Assembly (NCBI GenBank): GCA_026419775.2
Contig: JAOPGA020001174.1
Location: forward strand, 1-62,890
Direction: 5' to 3'
Length of the DNA stretch: 62,890 nt
Origin: Acrasis kona
Lineage: Eukaryota; Heterolobosea; Eutetramitea; Acrasida; Acrasidae
The position numbers and the translations under genes are program-made. Of the stretch, positions 1-10,817 are shown one piece after another (within the stretch, counting starts at the first letter, position 1; each line of letters opens with the position of its first letter). The notes under the pieces were generated by a model. It had not been told where the DNA came from. It saw only the letters and a list, made by a program, of their open reading frames with translations, and ran no database searches.

Positions 1-711
1 CAACATCAACGAGAGCAATATAGAAAGATGTTAGATGAACTGCCAAAAGGTGATATATTGTGGACAATGGATTATTCTGATTTGCATATTCCAAAAGCTA
101 AGAGTGTTACGATGACTATTACAAACTGTATATGTGTCAAACATGCTTGGAACCGTGTAGGTAGTAAAGTTGAACGTGAGTACATAGATATAGTTTGTGA
201 TGATGAGGATAGCAACAAGAATGACTCATATTTTACAAAAGCATCGTTTGAAAAACTGTATGATTTGGGTCTTTTTGGTCCTATTGGGACAAAAAATATA
301 ATATGGACAGATGGTGGCCCTAAACATTTCAAAAATCGTTATACCTTCCGTTATATGGTAGATTTTTTTAGAGCACGTAATTTATATGGAGAGTGGCATT
401 TCTTTGAACCATATCACGGTTATTCATTGTGTGACTCTCATGCAGGGAAGATATCACAAGCAAAAACAAGCGCAGAGTTATCAGTAGGATGTATATCTGA
501 TGCTCATGATCTAGCAGAGTTGCTACACTTAAAACTAGGCAACACATCAGTAATTGTCCTCCCAAATATTGATCGTAGTGATAAAGAGTTTTGAGAAGTT
601 GCAGCTCTTGAAGGAATTCAATCTTATCGCTTCTTTAGGTTCAGTATTACTGGCATAATATATGCACAACAGTATACTAACTATGGTGAGCGTAAAACCT
701 TCTATTATTAG
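1..711 (+). pseudogene. DDE-type transposase fragment (5' end outside window)
   Basis: The frame is open from base 1, so the gene enters from the left. It encodes a Trp-Thr-Asp-Gly-Gly-Pro-Lys-His-Phe-Lys segment (about 301-333), followed by a Trp-His-Phe-Phe, His-Gly and Cys-Asp-Ser-His-Ala-Gly segment (about 394-447). This order is seen in DDE-type transposase relatives scattered through animal and protist genomes. An in-frame TGA at 592-594 is followed by 38 more sensible codons to a TAG at 709-711, so the copy is broken by at least one stop. I cannot name the superfamily. It is the first of several transposon pieces in the left 14.7 kb. Confidence 0.5.
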
Positions 712-893
712 AAAATTTATTTTTTGTAAGCAGGTTGACCTGTTTTACTCAACTAATACTTACTGTCACTGGCTGTAAACTGAGCACTAAACTAGTAATA
801 TAACAATAAAACACATGTTATAAGTTCAAGATGACATTTTCCATATTTTACATGTTATGTTACAAAAACAAAATTCAAGACCAAATTTATTTT

Positions 894-1237
894 TTAAAGT
901 AAAGTGTGTCTCTCTGAAATAATGGCAGAGAGAAGCTGATGGTCGCACACTCGGAGTTTTTCTTCTAAAGAGCTCAGCTTTGAGAAGCTGTGAACTGCTT
1001 CAATCCCAGAGAGACAGTCAGTCATAACAGTGACATTTTGACCATCTCTGGAGCGTCTTAAAGCTTGGAGGAATCCATATAGTTCTGCTCTATAGTTGTT
1101 GGCAATGCCAGGTATTCTACCGTACTCCACTTTATCAAAGTTTTCACTATTAACTACAGCGTACGCAGCAATAGTTTTGTCTTTGTTAGCGGAGCCATCT
1201 GTGTACCATGTGACAGCATTTCCATCAAGGCAGCAGG
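894..1237 (-). pseudogene. Retroelement RNase H domain fragment
   Basis: On the minus strand the frame reads Trp-Tyr-Thr-Asp-Gly-Ser, then Ala-Glu-Leu-Tyr-Gly-Phe-Leu, then Thr-Asp-Cys-Leu-Ser-Gly. This is the Asp/Glu/Asp core of a type I RNase H as carried at the C-terminus of many non-LTR (LINE) polyproteins. No reverse transcriptase is adjacent: the upstream side is cut at about 1237, where plus-strand transposase-like sequence begins. It is a short leftover piece. LINE origin is favoured but not proven. Confidence 0.6.
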
Positions 1238-2454
1238 AGTTTATTGCCTCTCAAGACCCAGCCAACCGTGAAGAGGTGCAAAATATTTTAGACAATGCCA
1301 AAAGGGCTCACAATGGACAGAATAAGCTGTTCAATTCCCTTTTAGAGGGAAGACATGGAGAAAATGGAGTAAAGAGTCTTACTGGATTTTACCACAAGAA
1401 ATCCATGAAATATATGATGTAGTTGAAGAAGCACTATTATCATTATCAACAAGGGGTCCTAAACCAAAGTATTCTTTGTTTGATGGATTTGTATTAACTT
1501 TGATACATCTTCGGCATTGTGATACTTGGTCAAAGCTTTCTGTTCATTTTGATATTGATACATCAGCACTTTACAAACAATTTCACAAGATTATCCATGT
1601 GATTGAGAAGCCTTTGAGAGAAGCGTATCAGGTTTGGAGAGACTGGACTGACATGTCTGCAAAGCAATGCTTATCAAAGATTTTTGAAAGTATACTCCTT
1701 GTTGTTAATGTACATTTCCAACAATCATACCGACCGACAGGCAGGTTCAATGATGTGAAGAAATACTATTCATTCAAGCATTGGGATTATGGACTAAAGA
1801 CACAGACTTTACATTATCTTGATGGTGCTCTTGTCCATTCTTCACCACATTATCCTGGTAATACTCATGATTTTGAGATATTTAAAAAGCACATCAACAA
1901 GGTCAATCATCTTTTAAGGTATACAGAAGAAGAAACGGACTAACCTGATGAGGAGTTGTTGAGCGAGGAGTATCCAGAGCTATGGGCCATACTTGGTGAT
2001 ATAGCTTATACTGGTGGTGATGATTATACCCGCATGATCTCAATTATGAAAGAGAATCAAATGTTGACAAATGCGGACCAAAGACAAAATCGAGCACTAT
2101 CTATAGAGCGTGTCATCATCAAAAACTACTATGGCCGGATGCTTATGCTTTGGGGCATCATCAAGAAGATCTACACATATGAGCACGACTTGTATGATAC
2201 AATCTTCTCAGTATGTGGTAGTTTGACAAATTACCACATGATTCAGAACCCTTTGCGAGCAGAGGAAGGAGACTTCTATAAAGCACATGCTGCAAACCAG
2301 ATCAAATAGTCCAAAGAATACAAAGAGAGGAAGGCGGCACAAAAGCACAAGTCTTATGAGAAAAAAAAACGCATGAGACAACAAATGTATGAAATGTACC
2401 GCGATAGAGACCAAAACAATGATGATGAGGATGATGATGGCCCACTACCTCAAT
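1238..2454 (+). pseudogene. PIF/Harbinger-like (DDE_Tnp_4) transposase remnant
   Basis: One reading frame from about 1330 to 2454 matches the layout of PIF/Harbinger (DDE_Tnp_4) transposases: a helical N-terminal region, an Arg-Pro-Thr-Gly segment, His-Tyr-Pro-Gly-Asn-Thr-His-Asp, Leu-Gly-Asp-Ile-Ala-Tyr-Thr-Gly, an Ile-Glu-Arg segment with Tyr-Tyr-Gly-Arg, and a Cys-x-x-Leu-x-Asn-Tyr-His ending. The tail is lysine- and aspartate-rich. In-frame stops at 1941-1943 (TAA) and 2307-2309 (TAG) interrupt it. The first catalytic Asp position appears to be Asn (Val-Val-Asn-Val-His). It is therefore a dead copy. Terminal inverted repeats were not found by eye. Confidence 0.6.
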
Positions 2455-3121
2455 GAAGAAGACTTTGATTATTCATTCAGTTTGTGGGAATAAAAATAGT
2501 CTAGTCCTACTCGATGATAGTATTTTTGATTGAACTGTTCATTTTGCGTTACAACATGAGATAGGAAATAACTTGTTATAATCGCAATAAACCGTTCTAA
2601 TTGTGATAGACCCACTCAAATTGTGATAGTCACAGTAAAATAAGTCTACTCAATTATACTTGTTTATTGTAAAAAAGGTCTAATAAAACAAGATATAATT
2701 TAAAGTTAAAATTATTTATATCTCTTAGACTTCCATCTGGGTATTGGTACCCATGGGGTGTCGTCATTAATGTTAATTGGGCCTCCACTATTATTGTTTG
2801 GTGTTGGGGCATAAAACTTGTTAGGTTTTAAGTCAAACCTATTTGGAACAGAATTGTAGGGATTAAATTTTTGCGGACGGCGACCTAGGTGGTTGCTCCA
2901 CATTATCTAATTGTTCCCTCTATTATGGTTAGTGTCCTTAAAAAAGATGCTATGTTATGTTGCGCTTTTAAGAACACAGGTGCAGGTCCAGCAAGCACTT
3001 TTCAACCAACCGGCGGAGGTGCATGAGCGTTCCTCCGATAATCCAGCAGAATTGGTCTTTTTGTGAGTGTAGTTCAACTGCAGCTGTTCTCTTATCAGCA
3101 CAACAAGACACTGCATCATTA
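2455..3121. other. AT-rich non-coding stretch with one small unrecognised ORF
   Basis: The stretch is mostly AT-rich sequence. A 63-codon minus-strand frame at 2712-2903 (Asn/Pro-rich, ending Arg-Tyr-Lys) matches nothing I recognise and may be a chance ORF or the tail of the zinc-finger piece upstream of it. No RNA gene or repeat was recognised. Confidence 0.3.
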
Positions 3122-3397
3122 TTAATAACATAAATTGTGTTGTCTTGCATCAGGTGCATTTTGCTGATTATGCACTGCCTGTATGTGTCGACTTATCCCA
3201 GCAGATGTGAATTTTTTTTGACAATGTGGACATACTGTATCTTTGGGGGCCTTTGTCATTTGTTCAAAGTTTTCAACATGACTGGACATGTCAAACGTTT
3301 GAAGTTGAACATCGGGTAAACCAAAATAAATTTGTAACAACACTTGGAGTGAACTAAATATATTCTGAGATAAGATTCTGTGTTTATTCTCCCGCAA
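3122..3397 (-). pseudogene. C2H2 zinc-finger fragment
   Basis: The frame encodes one clear C2H2 finger, Cys-Pro-His-Cys-Gln-Lys-Lys-Phe, twelve residues on to His, then Ala-Val-His. The rest of the 91-aa frame is unrecognised. It sits among transposon debris, so it probably belonged to a mobile element (many carry DNA-binding fingers) rather than to a host gene. The start is uncertain and there is no upstream context to fix it. Confidence 0.35.
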
Positions 3398-3934
3398 TAG
3401 GTCGTAACATCGCTGGCAGCCAAGGAGATATGGGAAAAAAATAAAATAGAAGAGAGAATACTAAATGTAGTACATCTTGAGAGCGCAGCCTTTAAGTGAA
3501 GCGGAACCATTGGATGGACTTAATTCTTGGGAAGTGGGATTAAAATTTCTAGAAAGTGGGATTCATAATCTAGAAAGTATTTTAGCTTCACTTTTGTAAT
3601 CCTTTGATTGTTTCACATATACTTCTTGTTTAAACAATTTCACTCTTCTGAGCATAGCCAACAGGCGGAGCGGAGACCTTGAATGGACTTGATTATTATA
3701 ATGTAAACCTCCATGGTACTTAATTCTTACTCGCTCTTTATAGTCCCTTATCTCATTTTTGTTCTTGTTCTTCTAGTTCAGCAAGGCTATAAACATACAA
3801 GAGCAGGGCCAAAGGCGCTGCAAGCCTACTTCTATATTATAACTATCACTTTCCAATAATAGTTTTCATGCCATACGACATACGGAGGTAAATTTCTAGG
3901 ATTTTCTGGCACCTCCTTCTTCAGAAATTCTGAT

Positions 3935-4046
3935 AGTTTTTTTATTCCCGCACGAGTGCGACAAAGATTCTCACTCTTTTGTCACTTGCTCCGCTCGTTC
4001 CTCACTTGTTTGAATCTTTGTAAATGAGTGAGGGAATAAAAAAACT
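3935..4046. repeat. Inverted repeat/hairpin upstream of the recombinase gene
   Basis: A perfect 15-bp inverted repeat lies at 3935-3949 (agtttttttattccc) and 4032-4046. Inside it are a second pairing of caaagattc with gaatctttg and a small perfect palindrome, cgcacgagtgcg. The region just precedes the tyrosine recombinase ORF. It could be an element end, a crossover site or a promoter-proximal hairpin. Nothing in the sequence decides among these. Confidence 0.6.
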
Positions 4047-4094
4047 TTGTCTATTTTGATCAAATATTACAAATATAGCAGACAAGCATTGACA

Positions 4095-5387
4095 ATGACC
4101 GATAGACAAAACATCTATGAAGAGTACCTAGCCAACAACTGTGTGCATATCCCANGTTGTGCAACATACAGTGACGCAGAGGCAATTAAAGACAAAGCGT
4201 ACAATGAAGTTGTAAATATCCATGGAGGTGATGCAACTGAGCAAAGAAAAAATACTGGACCAGAGCACTTCTATGGGACAAATGCTAATAGACCATTAGT
4301 TTCACCAGCTAAAGATGGTAGGCCAACCAAGAGGCAGAAAATGCTCAAGAAGTTGGATAATGTTTCAGAAGTTGAGAAAACTAACTTTAAGGCTACAACT
4401 CTGCCCACTGGGATTAATGAAAAAACCCAGAAATTGTACAATAGCAACAATGAGTTGTGGACTAATATTATTGCTACATTTGACATAACCGGGGACGATA
4501 TTTATACATCTGATAGTGTTGCTAGGTATATGGACTGGCTCAAGAAAGCGGGGGTCAATAACACAAATTCATACCATTCTTTGTTGAACAATCTTTTCCT
4601 TACTACAATTGGGAAAACAATCCAGCAACTTCCAGATGCAGCGAGTGTTTCAAAAATCCTTCGGATGCACAAAAAAACAAACGACCCACAGAAAGCAGAA
4701 ACTATACCTGCTGAACTTATTTTTTATGTGCTAACTCATTATCCGGAGGATGATGAGCATATTTCAGATAAGGTTGTTTTTTTGATGCTTATTCTAATAG
4801 GATTTAGAAGGAAGGAGGTTGCGCTGCTTAGATTTGAGCAAATCACAATTGACAAGGTGAAAAAGGTTATCAACATTCATCTGAATGCGACAAAAACAGG
4901 CCAGGCAGACGGTGTTCTTAATGCAATGCAAGACTCGCCAGAAATATGTCCATATCGCATATTTATGGAATATTGTNGGAGATGTATGCGTGATGCTCAA
5001 GAGACGATTGTAAATGATAGTTTGGTTGGCAGGGTGTTCAGGCATGCGAAAAAAAGGAAGGGTATTGTTTACTTTAGCGAAAAGTCACCAATTGGAGAAA
5101 ATACTATTGCCGAGATTTTCAAACNTGTACTATTAAAGTACAAACACATGCTACCGGAAGATGTTTTGTGGGAGATTGATAATGGTATCCCCACAAATGA
5201 AAGAAAACACCGGTACACAAAATCACGTGTTGGTTTGGATAGGTACACATCACACACAGGGAAAAGGTCACTGGGCACTTTGATGGCTGAGAATGGATTT
5301 CAAGCTAGTCAAATTCAAACGATGTTATGCCACAAAAACATGAATACTTCGCAGGAGTACATTGACAAGAGTACATCCAACATTTAA
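4095..5387 (+). mobile_element. Tyrosine recombinase gene of a mobile element (Crypton-like or virus-like)
   Basis: The frame looks whole apart from three unresolved bases. It runs from the first ATG at 4095 and encodes about 430 residues. The C-terminal half has the tyrosine-recombinase box layout: an Arg in Gly-Phe-Arg-Arg-Lys-Glu-Val, a His-Thr-Gly-Lys-Arg box, a Cys-His-Lys-Asn box and a final Tyr in Glu-Tyr-Ile-Asp. Such enzymes cut and join DNA through a covalent tyrosine intermediate. They are found in Cryptons, DIRS-type elements and some virus-like elements; no reverse transcriptase is next to it, which favours the first or last. Age is unclear. The unresolved bases suggest several near-identical copies. 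Confidence 0.65.
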
Positions 5388-5731
5388 AGTACGTCGAAGT
5401 TGGTGAATAATGTCCTCGAAAAATTGAAACCAACAACCCCTAATGTTGCCACAACAAAACAGGTTGCGGTGAGAGTGGATCCAAAAGAGGAATATGATAG
5501 CCCAGATGTTGATGTTGAGGATGTAGCTCATGAGGAAGAGGTTTGAAGGACAAGTGGTGGTTCGTCCAAGCAGATGGTGTTCTAAAACTGTACTTTCAAC
5601 AATGTAACATTTTAATAAAGTCTGTGTTTTTCTTCTCCGCGGAGGGCCTCTAAACTTTTTATTTGTGTTCCGCGGAGCGTTGCGAAAAAGACCGCACAGT
5701 CAAATCAAAGGTTTGATAACTAAATTGATTC
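5388..5731. other. Intergenic stretch within the mobile-element zone
   Basis: It follows the recombinase frame and has no convincing coding frame. The palindrome tccgcgga occurs twice, near 5636 and 5670, with about 26 bases between the copies. This could form a cruciform or mark an element end. Nothing else was recognised. Confidence 0.35.
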
Positions 5732-6171
5732 CTAAATTAGGTGAAAAAGCTCTACAGAGAAGAAGATATTGTATTTTTTGACACACCATGAGCAAATTTC
5801 TTTCCTTCCAACTTCAAGATGTGTAGGTTGATGCATAAATTTGCCACTAACATTGTCACCTTGATTAATTTCATCAGCAGTGGTGGCTTTGCTCCTTTTC
5901 AAACTTTTCCAAATAAGCTAAGAGTTCACAAGCACTGTCTTGTAAGCATGAAAGAAAAGAGCTCGTTGTTGACTTGACACTTTCCTACAAATGAATCGCT
6001 TTTGTCTACACCTCCCATACCATGATTATAGTCATCAGATACTATNATTTTCATCCCGTCTTTACATGAACCAGAAGCAGAGTAGTTTGTCAAAAAGTTA
6101 CATCTTTTGCTATCAACAAAAGAAAATGCGGCTATTCTGTCATTGAATACAGCCCAGTTATAAGGTCTATT
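5732..6171 (-). pseudogene. piggyBac-type transposase C-terminal remnant
   Basis: The minus strand encodes the hallmark Asp-Tyr-Asn-His-Gly-Met-Gly-Gly-Val-Asp-Lys-Ser-Asp of piggyBac-family transposases, then after a frame change a C-terminal piece with His-Leu-Glu-Val-Gly-Arg-Lys-Glu-Ile-Cys-Ser-Trp-Cys like the family's cysteine-rich zinc-binding tail. One frame ends at 5936-5938 and the tail continues in another frame to a TAG at 5732-5734, with an additional in-frame stop before the tail. The N-terminal two thirds are missing: the copy ends abruptly at an ATTT microsatellite. It is a dead, 5'-truncated DNA transposon. Confidence 0.65.
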
Positions 6172-6187
6172 ATTTATTTATTTATTT
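6171..6187. repeat. (ATTT)n microsatellite
   Basis: About four ATTT units lie exactly where the piggyBac coding similarity stops. The position marks a break or insertion junction. Confidence 0.7.
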
Positions 6188-6629
6188 GTATGGAGCCGTG
6201 GCTCAATTTGAGTACTAGGACGCGACTAGCGGCTTATACCGAACACTATTTACAATCAATCTTCATCCATACTCGTTTCCGTTTCCTTTGTCCCAGGCGA
6301 ATGTGTTCAACTAAATTGTCCAGGCGAAAATAAAAATAGTCTTCTTAATAAAGATAAATGAGTTCTCAAAATAAATCTTTCAATATGTGACGTAGATATC
6401 TTTTCTACGCTTACCGTTAAATTTTTTAACAATGAGAGGCAGTTTGAGTTACACTACCATTCGAGTAACAGAAATACACTACAACACCCTTTTACCTACA
6501 ATCGATACTATTAGTGATAAGCTTGGACAATAACTCTACATGGACTATTAAGTTACTCTTTAACAGATGAACATGAACACATTAATTACATCATTAAACA
6601 ATAAAACGTCAACTGTTATAACAACAATT
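6188..6629. other. Non-coding stretch between piggyBac remnant and integrase fossil
   Basis: No coding frame was recognised. A segment near 6195-6215 (gccgtggctcaa) resembles a tRNA/SINE A-box but has no convincing B-box partner. The rest is AT-rich. Confidence 0.3.
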
Positions 6630-8195
6630 TTATTGGATTACTTCAAGCCACTCTCTACACCAACCGACAAAATCTCCAACAAGAAAATCATTCCACAGTG
6701 TCCTCTTTTTCTGGCCAGGCTCTTTGAGTGAAATCAATGTTTTGATTTNGGTTGTCTCTGTTATACCAACCATTAAGTGCGTTATAGGCAGCTTTGTTTG
6801 ATGCCATTCTTGTAAGTCATACACTTCCCCACAACCAATCTCTATATCATTCTTCTTGATAATGACTTTATCACCTGGTTTGGCAAACTGAATGGTGGGG
6901 ACTATAACTTGAAACTCTGGAGAAATGTCTTCTTGTTTGTTCTCAGTCTCAAGATCAAGTATGCCATCAACACGACGTTTGGTTGGTGCGGGGGCGTCAG
7001 AGTGTTCTTTCCTCTTCCTCTTTTTTATTGTTGTTGTAGATTTGTAGGGCTCAGTTTCCATTATTGGTTTGGGTGTTGGTTCTGGAGCAGTCTGTGGAAC
7101 ATGGAGTTGTTGAAGCGATTGAATTTTTTNAAATGCAGCAGTTACCAGTGCAGAAAGTTGTTCAACGTCCATGTTTTGAACTGCACTGTTTAATTCTCTC
7201 ATGTTGGCTAAATTAAAAGTGGCAGGTTCCTCCTGCTCCTGTTCCTCGTCCTCGCCCTCAACTTCCTCTTCCTCCTCAGCTTCACTCTCAGGTACAATTA
7301 CTTCTTCACTGAGTTTGCCATCAACCGGAACTCTCTTCAAAGGGCACTTGTAAAGGTGACTCACTTTGTACCAGTTTCTTGAAGCACTTCCGAGACTGTT
7401 TGGATTCATATCCATCTTCTCCCCCTTTGGGCCACCGTTTGTTAAAAGCCAAGTCACAAGGCAACGGTTATTGTCAGAGCGAGCTACAACAAGTCCATAA
7501 TGTTGCTTGTCTTTTTTTTGCTGTCCAACTAGCTTCTTCTTCTTGTGCTTAAGCCTCTTAGTGTACCACACATAATCGCCGGTGCGAATTGTGATATTTC
7601 GCCTCATTTGTTTGTTGCCACTCTTCTTTAAGTCAAGAGCATTGCGCTTCGCAGTATTGTTTCAAATGAGTAGGTGCATTGATGTGGCTTTCTGAAGTTG
7701 CTCCTCCGTCGCTTGAGCCTTTAACTTTGGATTGATAAAGATGCATGTATTTAAAGCTTCAAAAGGAGTAACTTTGGTGGTGGTGTGGATACATCCATTG
7801 TAAGCTAGGTTGGCCATCTCTAGCTGAGCGTGGAAGGGCAATTTTGAGGTGTCTTGACCTAGTCGGATATTGTCAATTCCAATCTTGATGGTTTTGTTGG
7901 CCGCTTCAATAGCACCTTGGCATTGGGGGTTGTAGGCTTGCCCATGCCTTTCTTCAATGTTGTGTAGTATACAAAACTCTGAAAGACCATCGTTGACAAA
8001 TTCTCCACCATTATCAGAGTGGAAGATGGTAGGATAGATGCCAACCTCAGCTTTGATTAACTCAAGTGCCTTGATGACATGTTTCCCCTCCTTGGTTGGT
8101 GTTGAGAAGGACCAGACCCTTTTGGTGAAGTGGTCTACGTAGTTGAGGATTTTATAATCCGAGTAGAATGTGTAGTCCACTTGGAGGTAGTGCAT
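6630..8195 (-). mobile_element. Retroviral-type integrase fossil (Ginger/Polinton/LTR kin)
   Basis: Two adjacent minus-strand pieces form the remains of an integrase. The first (7662-8195) is the catalytic core, with Gln-Val-Asp, a His-Ser-Asn-Asn-Gly-like Ser-Asp-Asn-Gly-Gly-Glu-Phe segment, and Gly-Ala-Ile-Glu-Ala. The second (6630-7607) begins with a basic, beta-rich C-terminal domain of the kind found after integrase cores, then an acidic linker and a basic tail. The copy is broken, with about one break between the two pieces plus two unresolved bases. The Ulp1-like protease next to it fits Ginger- or Polinton-type elements better than a plain LTR element. No flanking repeats were identified. 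Confidence 0.6.
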
Positions 8196-8710
8196 GGCAT
8201 ACTCTGAAACAATAGGGTAGACCCTTTAACACATACAACAAAACATAAGAATAAATAACATTTATATATTTTATTTTATTTTTATTAAATTTCGCTTGTT
8301 CCAGACCATTGGAATGAGAGAATTGCTGTAGAGTTCAAACAAAATTCTATTATTAAGTCTGTCCAGGTCCAGTGTTGAGTAAGATATTCATCATCTTAAT
8401 CGATACTCCATTTAATATTGGTAGCGGTGATTGGCTGTAGAATTTTCAATCAAAACTGAATGTTATGTAGCAGTACTATGTTCCAATACACTTTTTTTTT
8501 CATTTTATAATTAAATGAAATGTTGTATGCCCTCTATTATAATCGGTAGTCCCACTATGTATTCACTAACAAACCTTCTGACGCCAAAAGCGCTATTTAT
8601 TTGTTTATTCTCCTTCCGCAAAAATATTAATATCTGCACCAAAGAGTGTTGGATATAGTTGTGAAGTACAATGTTTGTGCCGTGAAGTCAAATTATTGCT
8701 TGATCTGATG
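8196..8710. other. AT-rich gap between integrase and protease pieces
   Basis: This stretch separates the minus-strand integrase from the plus-strand protease, so it may have held a divergent promoter. It contains long A/T runs and no recognised motif or gene. Confidence 0.35.
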
Positions 8711-9610
8711 TTTCTTTTGTAACAGGATTACAAAACACACAACATGTCGCGTGCGTATCCAATGGGACATTCAACAATAAGCGAAATCTCTTTGACTTCG
8801 CTGTAGAATATCCATATGTACTTGACCTATCAATAAGCTCATCAAAGCTGATAGCAAATTTGGATGCGTTAAGGAGGATCTTAAAAGAAGAATCTGCACA
8901 AGGTAGTTTCTTCCGAGAAATTTGGACATCCACTAAGAAGGTGAAGAAGCAGACATCAATTCCGTGGGACCGTTAGCTTTGAAAAGAGAGGATCTAAACA
9001 CACTTGATTGATGTCAACAAAAAATTAGGCGACTCGTTATATGATGGAATCTGTCGCTTATGGTTCACTGTCAACCAACAAGTACAAATGCGGGTAAGTT
9101 ACAACACATCACATCACTTATAATAACCCTTAGACATTGTTGTTTGATATATCCTCTTACCGCAGGTACATTAACGACAAGATGACTTTTGAGTTTCCGG
9201 ACATCACACGTTTGTTCACATCAGATAACCTCCTGCACGAAAGACGGTTTGACAAAATTTTGTTTGTTGTTAAAGAGCCTAGCCACTATTCGTTAGTGTT
9301 GGTGGAAATAAAAGACAGTGAAAAGTACATCTTTGTTTACGCGATCAACACTCTGTGTCAATGCGCTACAAACAGCATGCAACGGGTTGCAGAGTATTGT
9401 GTACAGCGATACAAATATGAAACGAATGGTGGTTCCGATTATACATTCAAGTACCNAAATATACCTACGCCAGAGCAGCCTGATGATTGGTCGTGTGGGC
9501 CAAGATTGTTGATCAATTTATCTATTATCAAAGATAGCATCAAGAGTGGTATCAATTTGATTTGTACAATGTGCAAATTGAATATAACTCAGATAGTGTT
9601 AATGATGTGA
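8711..9610 (+). mobile_element. Ulp1/adenain-like cysteine protease fossil of a mobile element
   Basis: The plus-strand coding stretch ends in a C48-type peptidase core: His-Tyr-Ser-Leu-Val-Leu-Val-Glu-Ile, then Asp-Asp-Trp-Ser-Cys-Gly-Pro, the His and Cys boxes of Ulp1/adenain-like proteases. A probable short intron with a GTAAGT donor and a CAG acceptor lies near 9078-9165. Such proteases accompany integrases in Ginger and Polinton-type elements. It has one unresolved base and appears degraded at the 3' end. It is treated as a fossil part of the same element as the neighbouring integrase, which is an inference. Confidence 0.5.
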
Positions 9611-9665
9611 TTGGTATCATTAATAACAATTATAATGAATACTTTGATCATTATGCACACCCTCA

Positions 9666-9872
9666 GTGCCAGAAACTCCGACCAAAAAGACACCCGCAAA
9701 GTTCAAGTCACTCAAGTCCCCTGGCTCACACCCACAGAAGCCTGCTCTGCCAAAACGGATCACTTTTGCAAAGGATGACGATTTGGATAGTTTGGCAAAG
9801 GAGGTAAAAAGTTCAAAACGAAAAAGTACACCACATGACGGAGAGCCAAAAAAGAAAAAGCATAAAAATTGA
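9666..9872 (+). CDS. Small lysine/serine-rich ORF, unrecognised
   Basis: The 68-codon frame has the composition of a basic, nuclear-localisation-like tail (Lys-Lys-Lys-Lys-His-Lys near its end). It probably once formed the tail of the protease-bearing gene upstream or is an independent remnant. No family was recognised and no regulatory signal supports its start. Confidence 0.2.
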   Translation: MPETPTKKTPAKFKSLKSPGSHPQKPALPKRITFAKDDDLDSLAKEVKSSKRKSTPHDGEPKKKKHKN

Positions 9873-10198
9873 TTTGCATTTAAATTGTTTGTGAAGTTAT
9901 GTTCTATATACAAACTGGCAAATTAATTATTATTTATAGCATTATCCTGGTATTGATTGATGTGAGAACCTTCGCTATTATAGCCACACTGTATTTGCCC
10001 TTGTAAGAGGTAATGTCAATGAGCGCTTAAAGTTGTCCGTTTAATCAACCGAAAAGTATCAAACATGATGATGAACAAACTTAATGAAAAGCAACAAAGC
10101 TGTGAATCAAACGCAACGTGGAGGCAAGGATGTGAGTAGCAGAACCTGCAGCGAACATCATTTCACAGGCAAGTAGCAGAACCTGTAGCCCCTGTGAC
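9873..10198. other. Non-coding stretch with a short direct repeat
   Basis: No gene was seen. The sequence agtagcagaacctg occurs twice, near 10135 and 10172. Its origin is not clear. Confidence 0.35.
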
Positions 10199-10408
10199 TT
10201 GCCAAATAACAACAACAGCTCTCAACGACGTGCGCTACCGGAAGATGGTAGTTATGAGACTCCAGAACCAAAGAAGAGGAAGAGGAATGATAATCGGAGG
10301 TTTAATGATCTTGTTAAGACTGAGGTGGTTGCGTCTGTTAAGTTGAAAACCATTATTGAGAAGACTGTCCCTAAGAAAAAGGTATGTATTTTGATTTACA
10401 TTTCTTAA
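10199..10408 (+). CDS. Small basic ORF with a possible donor splice site
   Basis: The ORF encodes an Asn/Ser start and a cluster Pro-Lys-Lys-Arg-Lys-Arg typical of a nuclear localisation signal, then Thr-Val-Pro-Lys-Lys-Lys. A good donor (GTATGT) directly follows the last Lys codon at about 10382, so this could be one exon of a broken gene. The element with TTAA ends begins at 10410 and may have cut the gene off from its next exon. The product is unknown. Confidence 0.25.
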   Translation: MPNNNNSSQRRALPEDGSYETPEPKKRKRNDNRRFNDLVKTEVVASVKLKTIIEKTVPKKKVCILIYIS

Positions 10409-10817
10409 TTTAAGGTGGGGAGTTTTCAACCTTCTATTATAAATTAGAAGGTTTTGGAGTTGTAAATATCAACTAAGATCAAAAACTTCACACGTATGAT
10501 GCCTATCTCAAGCTATTGAAAGGCATTGGGTGTGGTTCAGATATGCAACAAAAAAGTAAAGGGCCACACCAAAAAAGATGTTCCAGGTGAAAGGAGCTAC
10601 CACAAACAAAGGAACAGAATAAAAATAATTTAACATTGACTAAACTCAAGGTGTGTAATCTTTTTGTTGTGTCTAACATTCACAGGATAACAATAATTCT
10701 ATAACTGGCTTTCTGCAAAATTTTGTACCTAATGAGGGCATAATGAACAAGGTATTTACTAACCAAAATCCACAAATCCCACTACACCAGAATAATCAAC
10801 AACACTATGAGAATGTA

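Noticed and set aside
6188-6260. tRNA/SINE A-box-like segment gccgtggctcaa
   Set aside because: There is no B-box at the right distance and no cloverleaf; the adjacent ATTT run is on the wrong side for a SINE tail.
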